This document shows, piece by piece, positions 46,257 to 54,991 of a stretch of 55,616 bases of DNA. The stretch lies in contig JAMQGV010000023.1 of assembly GCA_025994075.1 (NCBI GenBank), positions 1-55,616 of the forward strand, written 5' to 3'. The stretch's first letter is position 1, and every line of letters begins with the position of its first letter. A program made the translations under genes and the position numbers. This DNA comes from Vicinamibacteria bacterium (lineage in GTDB: Bacteria > Acidobacteriota > Vicinamibacteria > Fen-336). The notes under the pieces were generated by a model. It searched no databases, was not told where the DNA came from, and worked only from the letters and a program-made list of their open reading frames with translations.

Positions 46257-47443
46257 CTCTCGTCGCGCGCGCGCCACGCCGCCAGCGCCGCCTGCTGCAC
46301 TTCCTTGACCGGCACGCCGTGGGCTTCGGCCGCCCGCCGGCACTCCTCGAACTCGGGCCAGGCGTTGCGGACCGCACCCGCCTGCCGGCCGACCTTGATC
46401 CCCACCTCCCCGTAGGCCGTCGCCACGGGGACCCGCTCGCGCTCCAGCGCCGTGCGCTGCCAGGCGCTGCGGCGCACGCCCAGGGTCGACGTCTCGGCGA
46501 AGTAGGCCGCCTCGACCGCCTCCCGGGCCGCCGGCGGGGCCAGCGCGGAGATCAGGATACCAAGCCGGCCCTTCTTCATCGTAATCGCCGTGAACCAGGC
46601 GTCGAGGGCCCCGGCGGCGAAGAGCCGCGCCATCACCACCTCGCACAGCTGCGGCGGCATGTCGTCGACCTGGGCCTCGAACAGCAGCAGTTCGTCTCCC
46701 GAGTCCGGGGAGACGGGCTCGTCGAGCGCCTCGCCGACCACGAGCCGCAGCACGTTGGGCCGCCCGGGCGTTTCGCGGGTGCCGGCGCCGTGGCCCGTGG
46801 CCGCGATCTTCATGGGCGGCAGCGGGCCCCAGGCGTCGGCATGGCCGGTGACGAGGAGGGCGCCGGTCGGCGTCGTGCACTCCCCGGGCCCGACGGCCAC
46901 GACCGGCACGCCCTGGACCAGCCGCGCCGTCGCCGGCGGCGGCACGGGAAAGGTGCCGTGCGCCATCGTCACGGTGCCGGTGCCGAGGTCCAGCGGCGAA
47001 GCCACGACGCGCTCCGCGCCCAGCCAGGCGAGGCCGATCACGCCGCCGACCACGTCGACGATCGAGTCGATGGCGCCGACCTCGTGGAAGTGGATCGCCT
47101 CGACCGTCGTGCCGTGGACCGCGGCCTCGGCCTCGGCGAGGCGGCGGAAGAGGAGGCCGGCCTTCGCCTTCACGCGCGGCTCCAGGCTCGAGGCCTCGAG
47201 CATGCCGAGCAGCGCCGACAGGCCGCGGTGGTGGTGGTCGTGGCGCTCGAGGACCACCTCGACGTGGCTCGCCGCCAGGCCCGAGCGCAGCACCTTCCGC
47301 GCCTCCAGCCGGTAGCCGGAGAGCGGCAGCTTCGCGAGCTCCGCGCGCAGCGCCTCGAGCGGAAGGCCGAGGTCGACGAGCGCCCCCAGCATCATGTCGC
47401 CCGCCGCGCCGTTCGCGCCGTCGATCCACAGGATGCGGCTCAC
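46253..47443 (-). CDS. larC: LarC family nickel-cofactor protein
   Basis: LarC inserts nickel into the pincer cofactor of lactate racemase. The 396-aa protein has the family N-terminus WIDGANGAAGDMMLGALVDLG, a His-rich metal segment LERHDHHHRGLS, EAIHFHEVGAIDSIVDVVG, GPGECTTPTGALLV and a C-terminal ferredoxin-like region (LLLFEAQVDDMPPQL, TAITMKKGRLGILI). In Lactobacillus larC needs a programmed frameshift; here it is one continuous frame. GTG at 47443 overlaps the radC stop. No larB, larE or larA is in the window, so it may serve another nickel-pincer enzyme. Confidence 0.92.
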   Translation of the reverse strand: MSRILWIDGANGAAGDMMLGALVDLGLPLEALRAELAKLPLSGYRLEARKVLRSGLAASHVEVVLERHDHHHRGLSALLGMLEASSLEPRVKAKAGLLFRRLAEAEAAVHGTTVEAIHFHEVGAIDSIVDVVGGVIGLAWLGAERVVASPLDLGTGTVTMAHGTFPVPPPATARLVQGVPVVAVGPGECTTPTGALLVTGHADAWGPLPPMKIAATGHGAGTRETPGRPNVLRLVVGEALDEPVSPDSGDELLLFEAQVDDMPPQLCEVVMARLFAAGALDAWFTAITMKKGRLGILISALAPPAAREAVEAAYFAETSTLGVRRSAWQRTALERERVPVATAYGEVGIKVGRQAGAVRNAWPEFEECRRAAEAHGVPVKEVQQAALAAWRARDER

Positions 47444-48141
47444 ACCTGCCCCCTTTCCTTCAGCGACACGAAGCGCGCCGCGCCGACGATCACGTGGTCG
47501 AGCACCGGGATGCCCATGAGAGCGCCGGCCTGGCACAGGCGCCGGGTCAGCGCCAGGTCTTCGGCCGACGGCTCCGGGTCGCCGCTCGGGTGGTTGTGGA
47601 ACAGGATCACGCTGGCGGCGCGGGCGACGACCGCCTCGCGGAACACCTCTCGCGGGTGGACCAGCGACGATGTCAGGCAGCCCTGCGACACCTCGACCGC
47701 GCGGCGCAGCCGGTGGCGGGTGTCGAGGGCCAGCATCCCGAACACCTCGAGCGGCCGCGCGCCGTAGCGCGGCACCAGCCAGCGCCCTGCCGCCGCGGGC
47801 GAGTCGAAGGCCGGCGAGTCGGCGACGGGCTCGGCCGCGGCCCGCGCGCCGAGCTCGAACGCGGCGACGAGCCGCGTCGCCTGGGCCGGGCCGAGGCCCG
47901 CGATCGCCTGCAGGTCGGACACGGCGTGCCCGGCCAGCTCGCGCAGCCCGCCCGCCGCCAGGCGCCCGGCGAGGTCGAGCGCCGAGGCGCGGGCGTGGCC
48001 GGTGCCGAGCACGAGAGCCAGCAGTTCGCGGTTGGAGAGCGCGCCGGCGCCGTGGCGTGCCAGGCGCTCCCGGGGCCGTTCGTCGATGGCGAGGTCGCGC
48101 ACCCGCAGCGGGCGCGCCGCCGGCAGCATCGCCTCGCTCAC
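47440..48141 (-). CDS. radC: RadC/YeeS-type JAB domain protein
   Basis: The 233-aa protein has an N-terminal UPF0758 helical domain (RERLARHGAGALSNRELLALVLGTG), a helix-hairpin-helix (LQAIAGLGPAQATRLVAAFEL) and a C-terminal JAMM metalloprotease-like domain with SLVHPREVFREAV and HNHPSGDPEPSAED. Despite the name, a DNA-repair role is doubtful in this family. GTG at 48141 overlaps the sir2 stop (GTGA). It is expressed with sir2 and larC. Confidence 0.95.
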   Translation of the reverse strand: MSEAMLPAARPLRVRDLAIDERPRERLARHGAGALSNRELLALVLGTGHARASALDLAGRLAAGGLRELAGHAVSDLQAIAGLGPAQATRLVAAFELGARAAAEPVADSPAFDSPAAAGRWLVPRYGARPLEVFGMLALDTRHRLRRAVEVSQGCLTSSLVHPREVFREAVVARAASVILFHNHPSGDPEPSAEDLALTRRLCQAGALMGIPVLDHVIVGAARFVSLKERGQV

Positions 48142-48881
48142 GACGCGGTCCCCACGAGGCGCGGCACCACCGCAGCGGCCGGGCCGGCGAAGAAGGCGGC
48201 AGCGAGCGGTGTCAGCGGCGTCGGCTCGAGGTTGACCTCGACGACGAAGGCGCCCGCACGCGCCGCCTGCTGCGGGATGGCGGCCGCCGGGTAGACGAGC
48301 GACGAGGTGCCGACCACCAGGACGACCTCGGCAGCCATCGCCGCCGCGAACGAGCGCAGCAGGGTGGCCTCGGGCAGCACCTCGCCGAACCAGACGATGT
48401 CGGGCCGCAGCAGCCCGCCGCAACCGCAGCGCGGCGGCAGCTCGGGCAGCGGCACCCGCCGGTCCTCGGCGGCCCTTCCGCAGCCGAGGCAGCGGGTGCG
48501 CCACAGGCAGCCGTGCAACTCCGCGATCTCCCGCGACCCGGCCGCCGCGTGCAGGCCGTCGACGTTCTGGGTCACGAGCAGGAACTCGGGGGCACGGCGC
48601 TCGAGCTCGGCCAGCGCGACGTGGGCCGGGTTCGGCACGCAGCGGGCGACCAGCTCGCGACGCCAGGCGTACCAGCGCCAGACCAGGGCCGGGTCGCGCT
48701 CGAAGGCGTCGAAGTTGGCGAGGTCCTCGGGGCGGAAGCGCTCCCAGAGCCCCTCGCCCGAGGCTCCGCGGAAGGTCGGCACCCCGCTCTCGGCGGACAC
48801 GCCGGCCCCGGTCAGGGCGACGACGCGGCGGGCCGCACGCAGCCGGGCGGCGACGTCTTCGAGCAACTCGTCGGACGGCAT
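48138..48881 (-). CDS. cobB: Sir2-type NAD-dependent protein deacylase
   Basis: The 247-aa sirtuin shows the NAD-binding motif ALTGAGVSAESGVPTFRG, the catalytic TQNVDGLH and ELHG with His, a four-cysteine zinc site (CLGC and CGCG), RPDIVWFGE and VVGTSSLVYPAA. The Tyr/Arg pair in YAWRRELV matches class III sirtuins that remove succinyl or malonyl groups. The ATG at 48881 is first in a run that continues through radC, larC, metG and beyond. A weak GAGGG precedes it. Confidence 0.95.
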   Translation of the reverse strand: MPSDELLEDVAARLRAARRVVALTGAGVSAESGVPTFRGASGEGLWERFRPEDLANFDAFERDPALVWRWYAWRRELVARCVPNPAHVALAELERRAPEFLLVTQNVDGLHAAAGSREIAELHGCLWRTRCLGCGRAAEDRRVPLPELPPRCGCGGLLRPDIVWFGEVLPEATLLRSFAAAMAAEVVLVVGTSSLVYPAAAIPQQAARAGAFVVEVNLEPTPLTPLAAAFFAGPAAAVVPRLVGTAS

Positions 48882-49015
48882 GGCACACCCTCGGGAGATC
48901 GCGGTGGAGCGCCGCCGCGAAAGCCCGCGACGACGCGGCGGATCGTAGCACCGGGGCCCGGAACGGCCCGGCGGGGAGAGAGGTGCCGTCCGCCGCGTGC
49001 GATCATGCGGCCCGC

Positions 49016-49843
49016 ATGAGCCCTGCGAGGTCCGCGCTGCTGCCGGTGGCCCTGGTGCCCGTCGTCGTGCTGCTCGGGGTGCTGGCGATGGGCGTCGTGC
49101 TGCCGTTCGCGGCTCCCTTCGGCCTGCGCCCCGCGCTGATCCTCGCCGAACTGGCGCTGTGCGCGCCCGCCGTGCTCGCGCTCGCGCTGTGGCGGGTCGC
49201 CCCGGGAGCGGGCCTGGGCCTGCGCCCGCTGGCCGCCCGCGAGCTGGCGCTCGCCGCCTTCTCCGGCGCCGCGCTGTGGCTGGCCAGCCTCGGCCTGATG
49301 GAGATCCAGGCCTGGCTGCGCCCGCCGCCACCCGGCTTCATCGAGCTGTTCCAGCGCCTGCACGCGATGCTGCGGCCGAAGGACGCGCTCGACGCGCTCC
49401 TCTCGCTGGCCGCGATCGCGCTGGCCCCCGCAGTGTGCGAGGAACTGGTCTTCCGCGGCGCCGCGCTGCCTTCGCTCGCGCGCGCGCTGGGCCCGGCGAC
49501 CGGCGTGTTCGCTTCCGCGTTCCTGTTCGGCTTCATCCACGTCGACGCCGTCGGCGGCGCGCTCTCGCTGTATCGCGTGCCGTTCGCGCTGTCGGTGGGA
49601 ATCGGCCTCGGCCTGCTGCGCCTGCGCAACGGCGGCCTCGGCCTCGCGGTCGCCGCCCACGCGACGCTGAACGCGATCACGTTCGCCGCGGTGCCCTTCA
49701 CCGAGCCGATCACCGGCAACACGCTGCCGGAGTCCAACCCGCTGATCGGTGCCGTGATGCTCGGCGTCGGGGTCGGGCTCTTCGCGCTGGCGCTGCGCGG
49801 CCTGCCCCGCACGGCCGCAGACTCGGGCACACTGTCGTCATGA
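49016..49843 (+). CDS. CPBP family intramembrane metalloprotease
   Basis: The 275-aa, eight-helix protein has the CPBP (CAAX/Abi) motifs: EELVFRG (EExxxR), FGFIHVDAVGG (FxxxH) and HATLNAITF (HxxxN). Family members cleave prenylated or other membrane proteins, or act in bacteriocin self-immunity. ATG at 49016 is the likely start. Its stop overlaps the subtilase ATG (ATGA), so the two are translated together, followed by a barrel-like protein. Confidence 0.93.
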   Translation: MSPARSALLPVALVPVVVLLGVLAMGVVLPFAAPFGLRPALILAELALCAPAVLALALWRVAPGAGLGLRPLAARELALAAFSGAALWLASLGLMEIQAWLRPPPPGFIELFQRLHAMLRPKDALDALLSLAAIALAPAVCEELVFRGAALPSLARALGPATGVFASAFLFGFIHVDAVGGALSLYRVPFALSVGIGLGLLRLRNGGLGLAVAAHATLNAITFAAVPFTEPITGNTLPESNPLIGAVMLGVGVGLFALALRGLPRTAADSGTLSS

Positions 49844-51135
49844 AGCGACTCCTGCTGGCCGCGGCGGCGATCGCCGCCGCCGCGCTGGCCGAGGCTCCCG
49901 GCCTCGGCTCCGTGCCGCTCGACGAGAACCCGCGCCCCGGTGGCGACACCTGGCCCGGCGAGGTGATCGTCGAGTTCACCCGCGACCTGCGCGCCGACGA
50001 GGCGAACGAGATGATCCGCGAGGCGGGCGGCGAGCGCGCCCGGCGTGCCGCGCGAGGCGGACGCTGGCTCGTGCAGCTCGAGGCGGGCCGCTCCGTCGAG
50101 ACCGCGCTGGCCCGCTTCCGGGCGATGCCGGAGGTCGACTACGCCGAGGCCAACGGCGTGCTGCGCTCCCACCTCGTGCCCAACGACCCGCTCTACTCGC
50201 TGCAGTGGCACCTGCGGGCGCTGAACGCCGAACGGGTGTGGGACATCCAGCGCGGCGACGCCTCGGTCGCGGTGGCCGTGCTCGACAGCGGGATCGCCTT
50301 CGAGGACTTCGGCGCCTTTCGCCGCGCGCCCGATTTCGCCGGCACCACCTTCCTGCCGGGCCTCAACGTGTTCGACCGCAGCCCGCACGCCAACGACGAC
50401 AACTTCCACGGCACCCACGTCGCCGGGGTCGTGGCGCAGGCGACGAACAACGGGACCGGCGTGGCCGGGCTCGCCCACGGCTGCGCGCTGGTTCCGGTCA
50501 AGGTGCTCGACGCGGCTGGCCTCGGCTCCTTCTTCGGGGTCGCGGAGGGCATCGACTACGCCGCGGGGGTTTCGGCCGTCAAGGTGATCAACCTGAGCCT
50601 CGGCGGCGAGACGATCAGCGAGACCGTGCGCCGCGCGATCGACCGCGCCCGGACCGCGGGCATCACCCTGGTGGCCTCGGCGGGCAACGAAAACGCGGGG
50701 ACCGTGTCGTTTCCCGCGAGCGCCGAGGGCGTGATCGCCGTCGGCGCCGTGGACGCGCGAAAGACGCGGGCCCGTTACTCGAACTACGGCTCCGCGCTCG
50801 ACGTGGTCGCCTACGGCGGCGACCTGCGCCGCGACGACGACAACAACGGGCAGCCGGACGGCATCCTGCAGCAGACCTTCGACCCGGCCGCGGCGCGGCG
50901 CGGCAGCTACGACGCCTTCGGCTACTACTACGTGGCCGGCACCAGCCAGGCGGCGCCGCAGGTGGCGGCGCTGGCCGCCCTGCTGTACCGCCAGGGCATC
51001 ACCGATCCGGCCGCGATCCAGAAGGCGATCGAGACGACGGCCGAAGACGTCGGCCCCGCCGGCCGCGACGACGAGCACGGCCACGGGCTGATCCGCCCGG
51101 TCGCCGCGCTGTCCGGCCTGGGACTCGGCCGATGA
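49840..51135 (+). CDS. Secreted S8 subtilisin-like serine protease
   Basis: The 431-aa precursor has a signal peptide (RLLLAAAAIAAAALAEA), an I9-like propeptide (about 30-105: GEVIVEFTRDLRADEANEM, FRAMPEVDYAEANGVL) and an S8 domain with Asp in VAVLDSGIAFEDF, His in NFHGTHVAGVV, the oxyanion Asn in SAGNENAG and Ser in AGTSQAAPQVAALAALL. The last motif departs from GTSMAAPHVAG (Q for M and for H) but keeps the Ser. ATG overlaps the CPBP stop, and its own stop overlaps the next ATG. Confidence 0.95.
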   Translation: MKRLLLAAAAIAAAALAEAPGLGSVPLDENPRPGGDTWPGEVIVEFTRDLRADEANEMIREAGGERARRAARGGRWLVQLEAGRSVETALARFRAMPEVDYAEANGVLRSHLVPNDPLYSLQWHLRALNAERVWDIQRGDASVAVAVLDSGIAFEDFGAFRRAPDFAGTTFLPGLNVFDRSPHANDDNFHGTHVAGVVAQATNNGTGVAGLAHGCALVPVKVLDAAGLGSFFGVAEGIDYAAGVSAVKVINLSLGGETISETVRRAIDRARTAGITLVASAGNENAGTVSFPASAEGVIAVGAVDARKTRARYSNYGSALDVVAYGGDLRRDDDNNGQPDGILQQTFDPAAARRGSYDAFGYYYVAGTSQAAPQVAALAALLYRQGITDPAAIQKAIETTAEDVGPAGRDDEHGHGLIRPVAALSGLGLGR

Positions 51136-51782
51136 GGGCCGCCACCTTCGGCCTGCTCGTCCTGCTGGCCCCGGCTGCCGCGGGCGAGGGCCTCTCGGTC
51201 GGCTTCGACGCGGGCTGGAGCGACCTGACCGCGGCGAAGCTGTCGGCGCGGGCCGTGTTCGGCGGCACGGGCGGCGCCACGTTCGGCGGCGCCCTGCGCA
51301 AGCCGCTGGGCTCCGACTTCTTCGTCGAGCTCGGCGCCCGCGTGCTCCGCAAGGACGGCGAGCGCGCCTTCGTCGCCGATCGCACGTCGCCGGTGTTCCG
51401 GCTCGGCCACCCGCTGGAGGTGCGGCTGATCCCGGTGCAGGCGACCTTCGGCTACCGCCTCGGCCGCGTCGCGGGACTGGACGCCTGGGTGGGCATCGGC
51501 GGCGGCGCGCTCCTCTACGAGGAGACCTCGCGCGTCGCGGGGGTGGCGGAACCGAAGCTGTCGCGAACGCGCGGCATCGGGCACGTCGCGCTCGGGGCGG
51601 ACCGCTGGTTCGGCCGCGCGCGGATCGGCCTCGCGGTCTCGTACGCGATCGCGCCGGGGACGCTCGGCGCCGGCGGCGTGTCGCAGGTCTACGCGGAAGA
51701 AGACGCGGGCGGCCTGACGGCGCTCGTCCGCGTCGGCTTCGGGCGGCCGAAGAAGCCCGCGCCTCCGGCCGAAACGCCCTGA
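51132..51782 (+). CDS. Small outer-membrane beta-barrel-like protein
   Basis: The 216-aa product has a short signal peptide (RAATFGLLVLLAPAAAG) and alternating beta-strand patterns with aromatic ends (VSVGFDAGWSDL-type strands, FFVELGARVLRKDG, VQATFGYRLGRVAGLDAWVGIG, GIGHVALGADRWFGRARIGLAVSYA, ALVRVGFG), typical of eight-stranded OmpA/OmpW-like barrels. It is coupled by ATGA to the subtilase gene. No family was recognised with certainty. Confidence 0.72.
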   Translation: MRAATFGLLVLLAPAAAGEGLSVGFDAGWSDLTAAKLSARAVFGGTGGATFGGALRKPLGSDFFVELGARVLRKDGERAFVADRTSPVFRLGHPLEVRLIPVQATFGYRLGRVAGLDAWVGIGGGALLYEETSRVAGVAEPKLSRTRGIGHVALGADRWFGRARIGLAVSYAIAPGTLGAGGVSQVYAEEDAGGLTALVRVGFGRPKKPAPPAETP

Positions 51783-51789
51783 GGGCGAG

Positions 51790-54033
51790 CTACTCGGCGA
51801 GCGCCCGCGCCGCCTCCTCGAGCCGCGCCGCACAGGCGGCGATGGCCTCGGCGACGCGGACCACCTCGCGCTCGACCTCCGCGTCCCGCCGCTCCTCGAT
51901 CGCCTCCCGCACGCCCGGCAGCGTCTTCACGCCGTAGCCGGTGTAGAAGCCGGGCGCGTAGACGTGATGGCGGAACCACGGCCGCCCGGGCAGCCCCTCG
52001 TCGCGAGTCAGCGCCCGCTCGAGCCGGATCAGCAGGGCGTCGGCCTTCGCGCGCGCTGCCGGAGCGGCTCCTGTGCCGCGCGCGGCCGCCTCGTCCCAGG
52101 CCCGGGCCGCGCCGCGCAGCCGCTCGACCGCGTTGCGCAGCGGCGCGAAGTTGAAGTGCGGCACCTCAGGCCGCGGCGCCGGCGCCACCCGCGTCTCGTC
52201 GGGCGGGGCGGCGACCGCGAAGGCGCCCGCCGCGATCGCGCGGTTGCGGGCCGCCGTGTCGCGCCGCATCCGCGCCGCCAGCGCCTCGACCTCGTCCACG
52301 TAGCCGGCGACCGTCTCGGCCAGCGCCTGGCCGCGGAACGGCAACAGTTCGGCCTGGGCCAGGCGCAGCGTCGCGCGCCCCGCGACCTGGGCCAGCGCGA
52401 CTCCGTACGCGAAGTCCGGGTCCATGAAGCGCACGTAGTGGTCGAAGCTGTCGTAGACCGAGTGGTACTGCCCGTAGTGGCCCTCGCCGCCGAAGCCGAG
52501 GTTGAGCGCGGCGATGCCGAGGTGCTGCAGGAACGGCGTGTAGTCGGACCCCGAGCCCAGCGCCTCGAGCGGCAGCTCCGCCCGGTCGAGCGCGCGCTGG
52601 CGCTCCGCCGGGTCGGCGCCGACGAGGTCGAACGCGCGCAGCCGCTCGGCGACCGGGACGCCGTGCTTCGGGTCGCGCACGTCGCCCGCGATCTCGTTCA
52701 TCAGCCGCTGCAGGCTGTGCGAGCCGCCCATGCCGAGGGCGCCGCGGCTGTTGCTGTCGGTGTTGACGTAGGCGACCGCCTTCGCCTGCAGTTCGGCCGC
52801 ATGGTGCTCGGCCCACTCGACCGAGCCCAGCAGTCCCTGCTCCTCGCCGTCCCACAGCGCGTAGACGAGGGTCCGCTTGGGCCGGAAGCCGGCCTTCGCC
52901 AGCTCGCCGATCGCCCGCGCCTCCCCCATCAGCGCGACGGCGCCGCTCACGGGATCGGCCGCGCCGTTGACCCAGGCGTCGCGGTGGTTGCCGCGCAGCA
53001 CCCACTCGTCGGGACGTTCCGCCCCCTTCATCACGGCGATCACGTTCAGCGCCGGCACCAGCTTCCAGTCGAACGCGAGCTGGACCCGCACCTTCGCCGG
53101 CCCCGGTCCGAGCCGGTAGGTGATCGGCAGGCCGCCTCGCCACGGCTGCGGCGCGACCGGGCCGCCGAGCGCCGTGAGCAGCGGCTTCGCATCGGCCCAC
53201 GAGATCGGCAGCACCGGGATCTTCGTCAGCGTCGGCGCCTGCTCGCGCGGCAGCCGCCTCGCGTCCGCCGTGGCTCCCACGCCGGGCGTGAGCGGGTCGC
53301 CCGGGTAGAGCGGCATGTCGGCGACCGAACCGCGCTGCACGCCGTCGGCCGGCCGATAGCCGCCCCTGGGGTACTCCTCGCCCGCGAGGTAGCCATCGTC
53401 GGCGGGGTCCGTGTAGATGAGGCAGGCGAGCGCCCCGCGCTCCGCCGCGACCTTGGGCTTGATCCCGCGCCACGACCCGCCGTAGCGGGCGATCACGATC
53501 TTGCCCCTGACGTCGATGCCGCGCCGCTCCAGCTCCTCGTAGTCGGCGGGGATGCCGCGGTTGACGAACACCAGCTCGCCGGTGACGTCGCCGTCGACCG
53601 AGTAGGCGTTGTAGGTCGGGAGCTGCTCGGCGTGCTGGCCCGAGGTCGCGTCGCCGGGCACCGCGGGCTCCTGCAGCTTCGCGACGAAGCGCCGCGGCGC
53701 CAGCAGTTCCACCCGCCGCACGCGCGGCGTCGGGAACAGCACCTGGTACTCGTCGATGCGCGCCTCGAAGCCCCAGGCGCGGAACTGCCCGAGGGCGAAC
53801 TCCGCGTTGGCCCTGCCTCCCGGCGAGCCCAGGTGATGGGGCCGCGCGGACATGCGACGCGCCCACTCGCGCAGGTCGTCCGCCTTCAGCAGCGCGTCGA
53901 AGCGCGCCTCGAGCGCGCGCTGCTCCGCGGCGCCGGCGGCCGAGAAGCCGGACAGCGGCGCGCCGGCGTCGGCACCCAGGGAAGCGGACGGCGCGGCGAG
54001 CAGCGCGGCGAGCAGCAGGGCGACGGGTCGCAT
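51790..54033 (-). CDS. M28 family metallopeptidase (glutamate carboxypeptidase II-like)
   Basis: The 747-aa exported protein has a signal peptide, an inserted PA domain (about residues 150-260: ELVFVNRGIPADYEELERRGIDVRGKIVIARYGGSWRG region), the di-zinc M28 core (GNHRDAWVNGAADPVSG with His and Asp, WDGEEQGLLGSVEW with the catalytic Glu pair, YVNTDSNSRG with Asp, YHSVYDSFDHY with His) and a C-terminal TfR-like dimerisation domain. Such enzymes trim C-terminal residues from peptides outside the cytoplasm. The stop lies 7 nt from the convergent barrel gene. ATG at 54033. Confidence 0.95.
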   Translation of the reverse strand: MRPVALLLAALLAAPSASLGADAGAPLSGFSAAGAAEQRALEARFDALLKADDLREWARRMSARPHHLGSPGGRANAEFALGQFRAWGFEARIDEYQVLFPTPRVRRVELLAPRRFVAKLQEPAVPGDATSGQHAEQLPTYNAYSVDGDVTGELVFVNRGIPADYEELERRGIDVRGKIVIARYGGSWRGIKPKVAAERGALACLIYTDPADDGYLAGEEYPRGGYRPADGVQRGSVADMPLYPGDPLTPGVGATADARRLPREQAPTLTKIPVLPISWADAKPLLTALGGPVAPQPWRGGLPITYRLGPGPAKVRVQLAFDWKLVPALNVIAVMKGAERPDEWVLRGNHRDAWVNGAADPVSGAVALMGEARAIGELAKAGFRPKRTLVYALWDGEEQGLLGSVEWAEHHAAELQAKAVAYVNTDSNSRGALGMGGSHSLQRLMNEIAGDVRDPKHGVPVAERLRAFDLVGADPAERQRALDRAELPLEALGSGSDYTPFLQHLGIAALNLGFGGEGHYGQYHSVYDSFDHYVRFMDPDFAYGVALAQVAGRATLRLAQAELLPFRGQALAETVAGYVDEVEALAARMRRDTAARNRAIAAGAFAVAAPPDETRVAPAPRPEVPHFNFAPLRNAVERLRGAARAWDEAAARGTGAAPAARAKADALLIRLERALTRDEGLPGRPWFRHHVYAPGFYTGYGVKTLPGVREAIEERRDAEVEREVVRVAEAIAACAARLEEAARALAE

Positions 54034-54118
54034 GTTTCCTCCTGTGAGGTGGGGGCAAGCCTACCGCGGCCGTGCCCGTGGCACACTCGAAGCTGGAGCG
54101 GCGGCCCTGGAGAGTGTG

Positions 54119-54991
54119 ATGAGCAAGGTGGAAGCGGCGCTTGGGACGTGGCGCGAGACGGACGTGAGCGTGAAGGTGCTGTCGGGCCTGTTCTCCGTGC
54201 TGCCGCAGGCGCCGCCGTTCCGGCTCTACCCGAACCTCGAAGGCGCGATCGCCCGCGTCGGCGGTGACGCGGCGGGCTACGACGCGTTCGACCGCGCGCG
54301 GGCACTGGCCGCGACGCCCGAGATCGAGAAGGCGCTGTGGGTCGCCGAGACGCTCGACAAGGCCGACGCCGGCCTCGCGGTCTACGCCGGCCTCAAGAAC
54401 GTGCTCTCGTTCTTCGGCGGCGGACGCAGCAGGCGCACGTTCGAGTCGGACCCGCAGCAGGCCGTGGACGCCGGGCTCAAGCTGCTCGGCCTTGCCTACA
54501 TGAGCGCCCAGGCCTTTCCGGGCCGCTCGCCGCAGGAGCAGTTCCAGGCGGTGGTGGCGCTGCCGGCCGGCCAGGAGGCGCTCTACTACTTCGCCGCCGC
54601 CGAGATCGGGCTGCCGTTCGCGGACAACCTCGTCGAGGGCGGCGCGCGGGTGCTGGGCCGGGTCACGGGCTACGCCCGCGGCGACGCGGGGCGCAGGCTC
54701 TCGCAGCTCGGCGGCGGGAGCATGCTGTCGCAGGCGCTGGGCTCGCTGGAAGGCTTCGCGGGGCCGCTCGCGAGCTACCTCGACGGCGCGCGCGGCGCGA
54801 TCTCGAACCTGCCGCGGATGGCGTCACGGGTGCTCCCCTCGGTCGCCAACCTGGCGGACTCGGCGACGGGCGCCGCGGCCGGCGCGCTCGACGCGCTGCC
54901 GGTGTGGAGCTTCCTCGGCCCGCGGCTGCTCGCCGAGGCCTGCGCCTCGCGCGCCCTGGCCGGCGAGTCGCCGGCCGGCGCGCGCAGCTAG
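54119..54991 (+). CDS. Hypothetical protein, 290 aa
   Basis: Not recognised. It begins MSKVEAALGTWRETDVSVKV after CTGGAGAG and has no signal peptide. The pattern is mostly helical with Gly/Ala-rich amphipathic stretches in the C-terminal third (SQLGGGSMLSQALGSLEGF, GAISNLPRMASRVLPSV), which could associate with membranes or lipids. Its stop TAG shares the tetranucleotide CTAG with the stop of the convergent gene. Codon use matches the neighbours. Confidence 0.78.
   Translation: MSKVEAALGTWRETDVSVKVLSGLFSVLPQAPPFRLYPNLEGAIARVGGDAAGYDAFDRARALAATPEIEKALWVAETLDKADAGLAVYAGLKNVLSFFGGGRSRRTFESDPQQAVDAGLKLLGLAYMSAQAFPGRSPQEQFQAVVALPAGQEALYYFAAAEIGLPFADNLVEGGARVLGRVTGYARGDAGRRLSQLGGGSMLSQALGSLEGFAGPLASYLDGARGAISNLPRMASRVLPSVANLADSATGAAAGALDALPVWSFLGPRLLAEACASRALAGESPAGARS

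Noticed and set aside
41676..46415. Very long open frame (about 1,580 codons) on the plus strand
   Set aside because: It is antisense to tatD, the sulfatase-like gene and metG. Its translation is His/Arg/Leu-rich without domains, the usual shadow of GC-rich genes.
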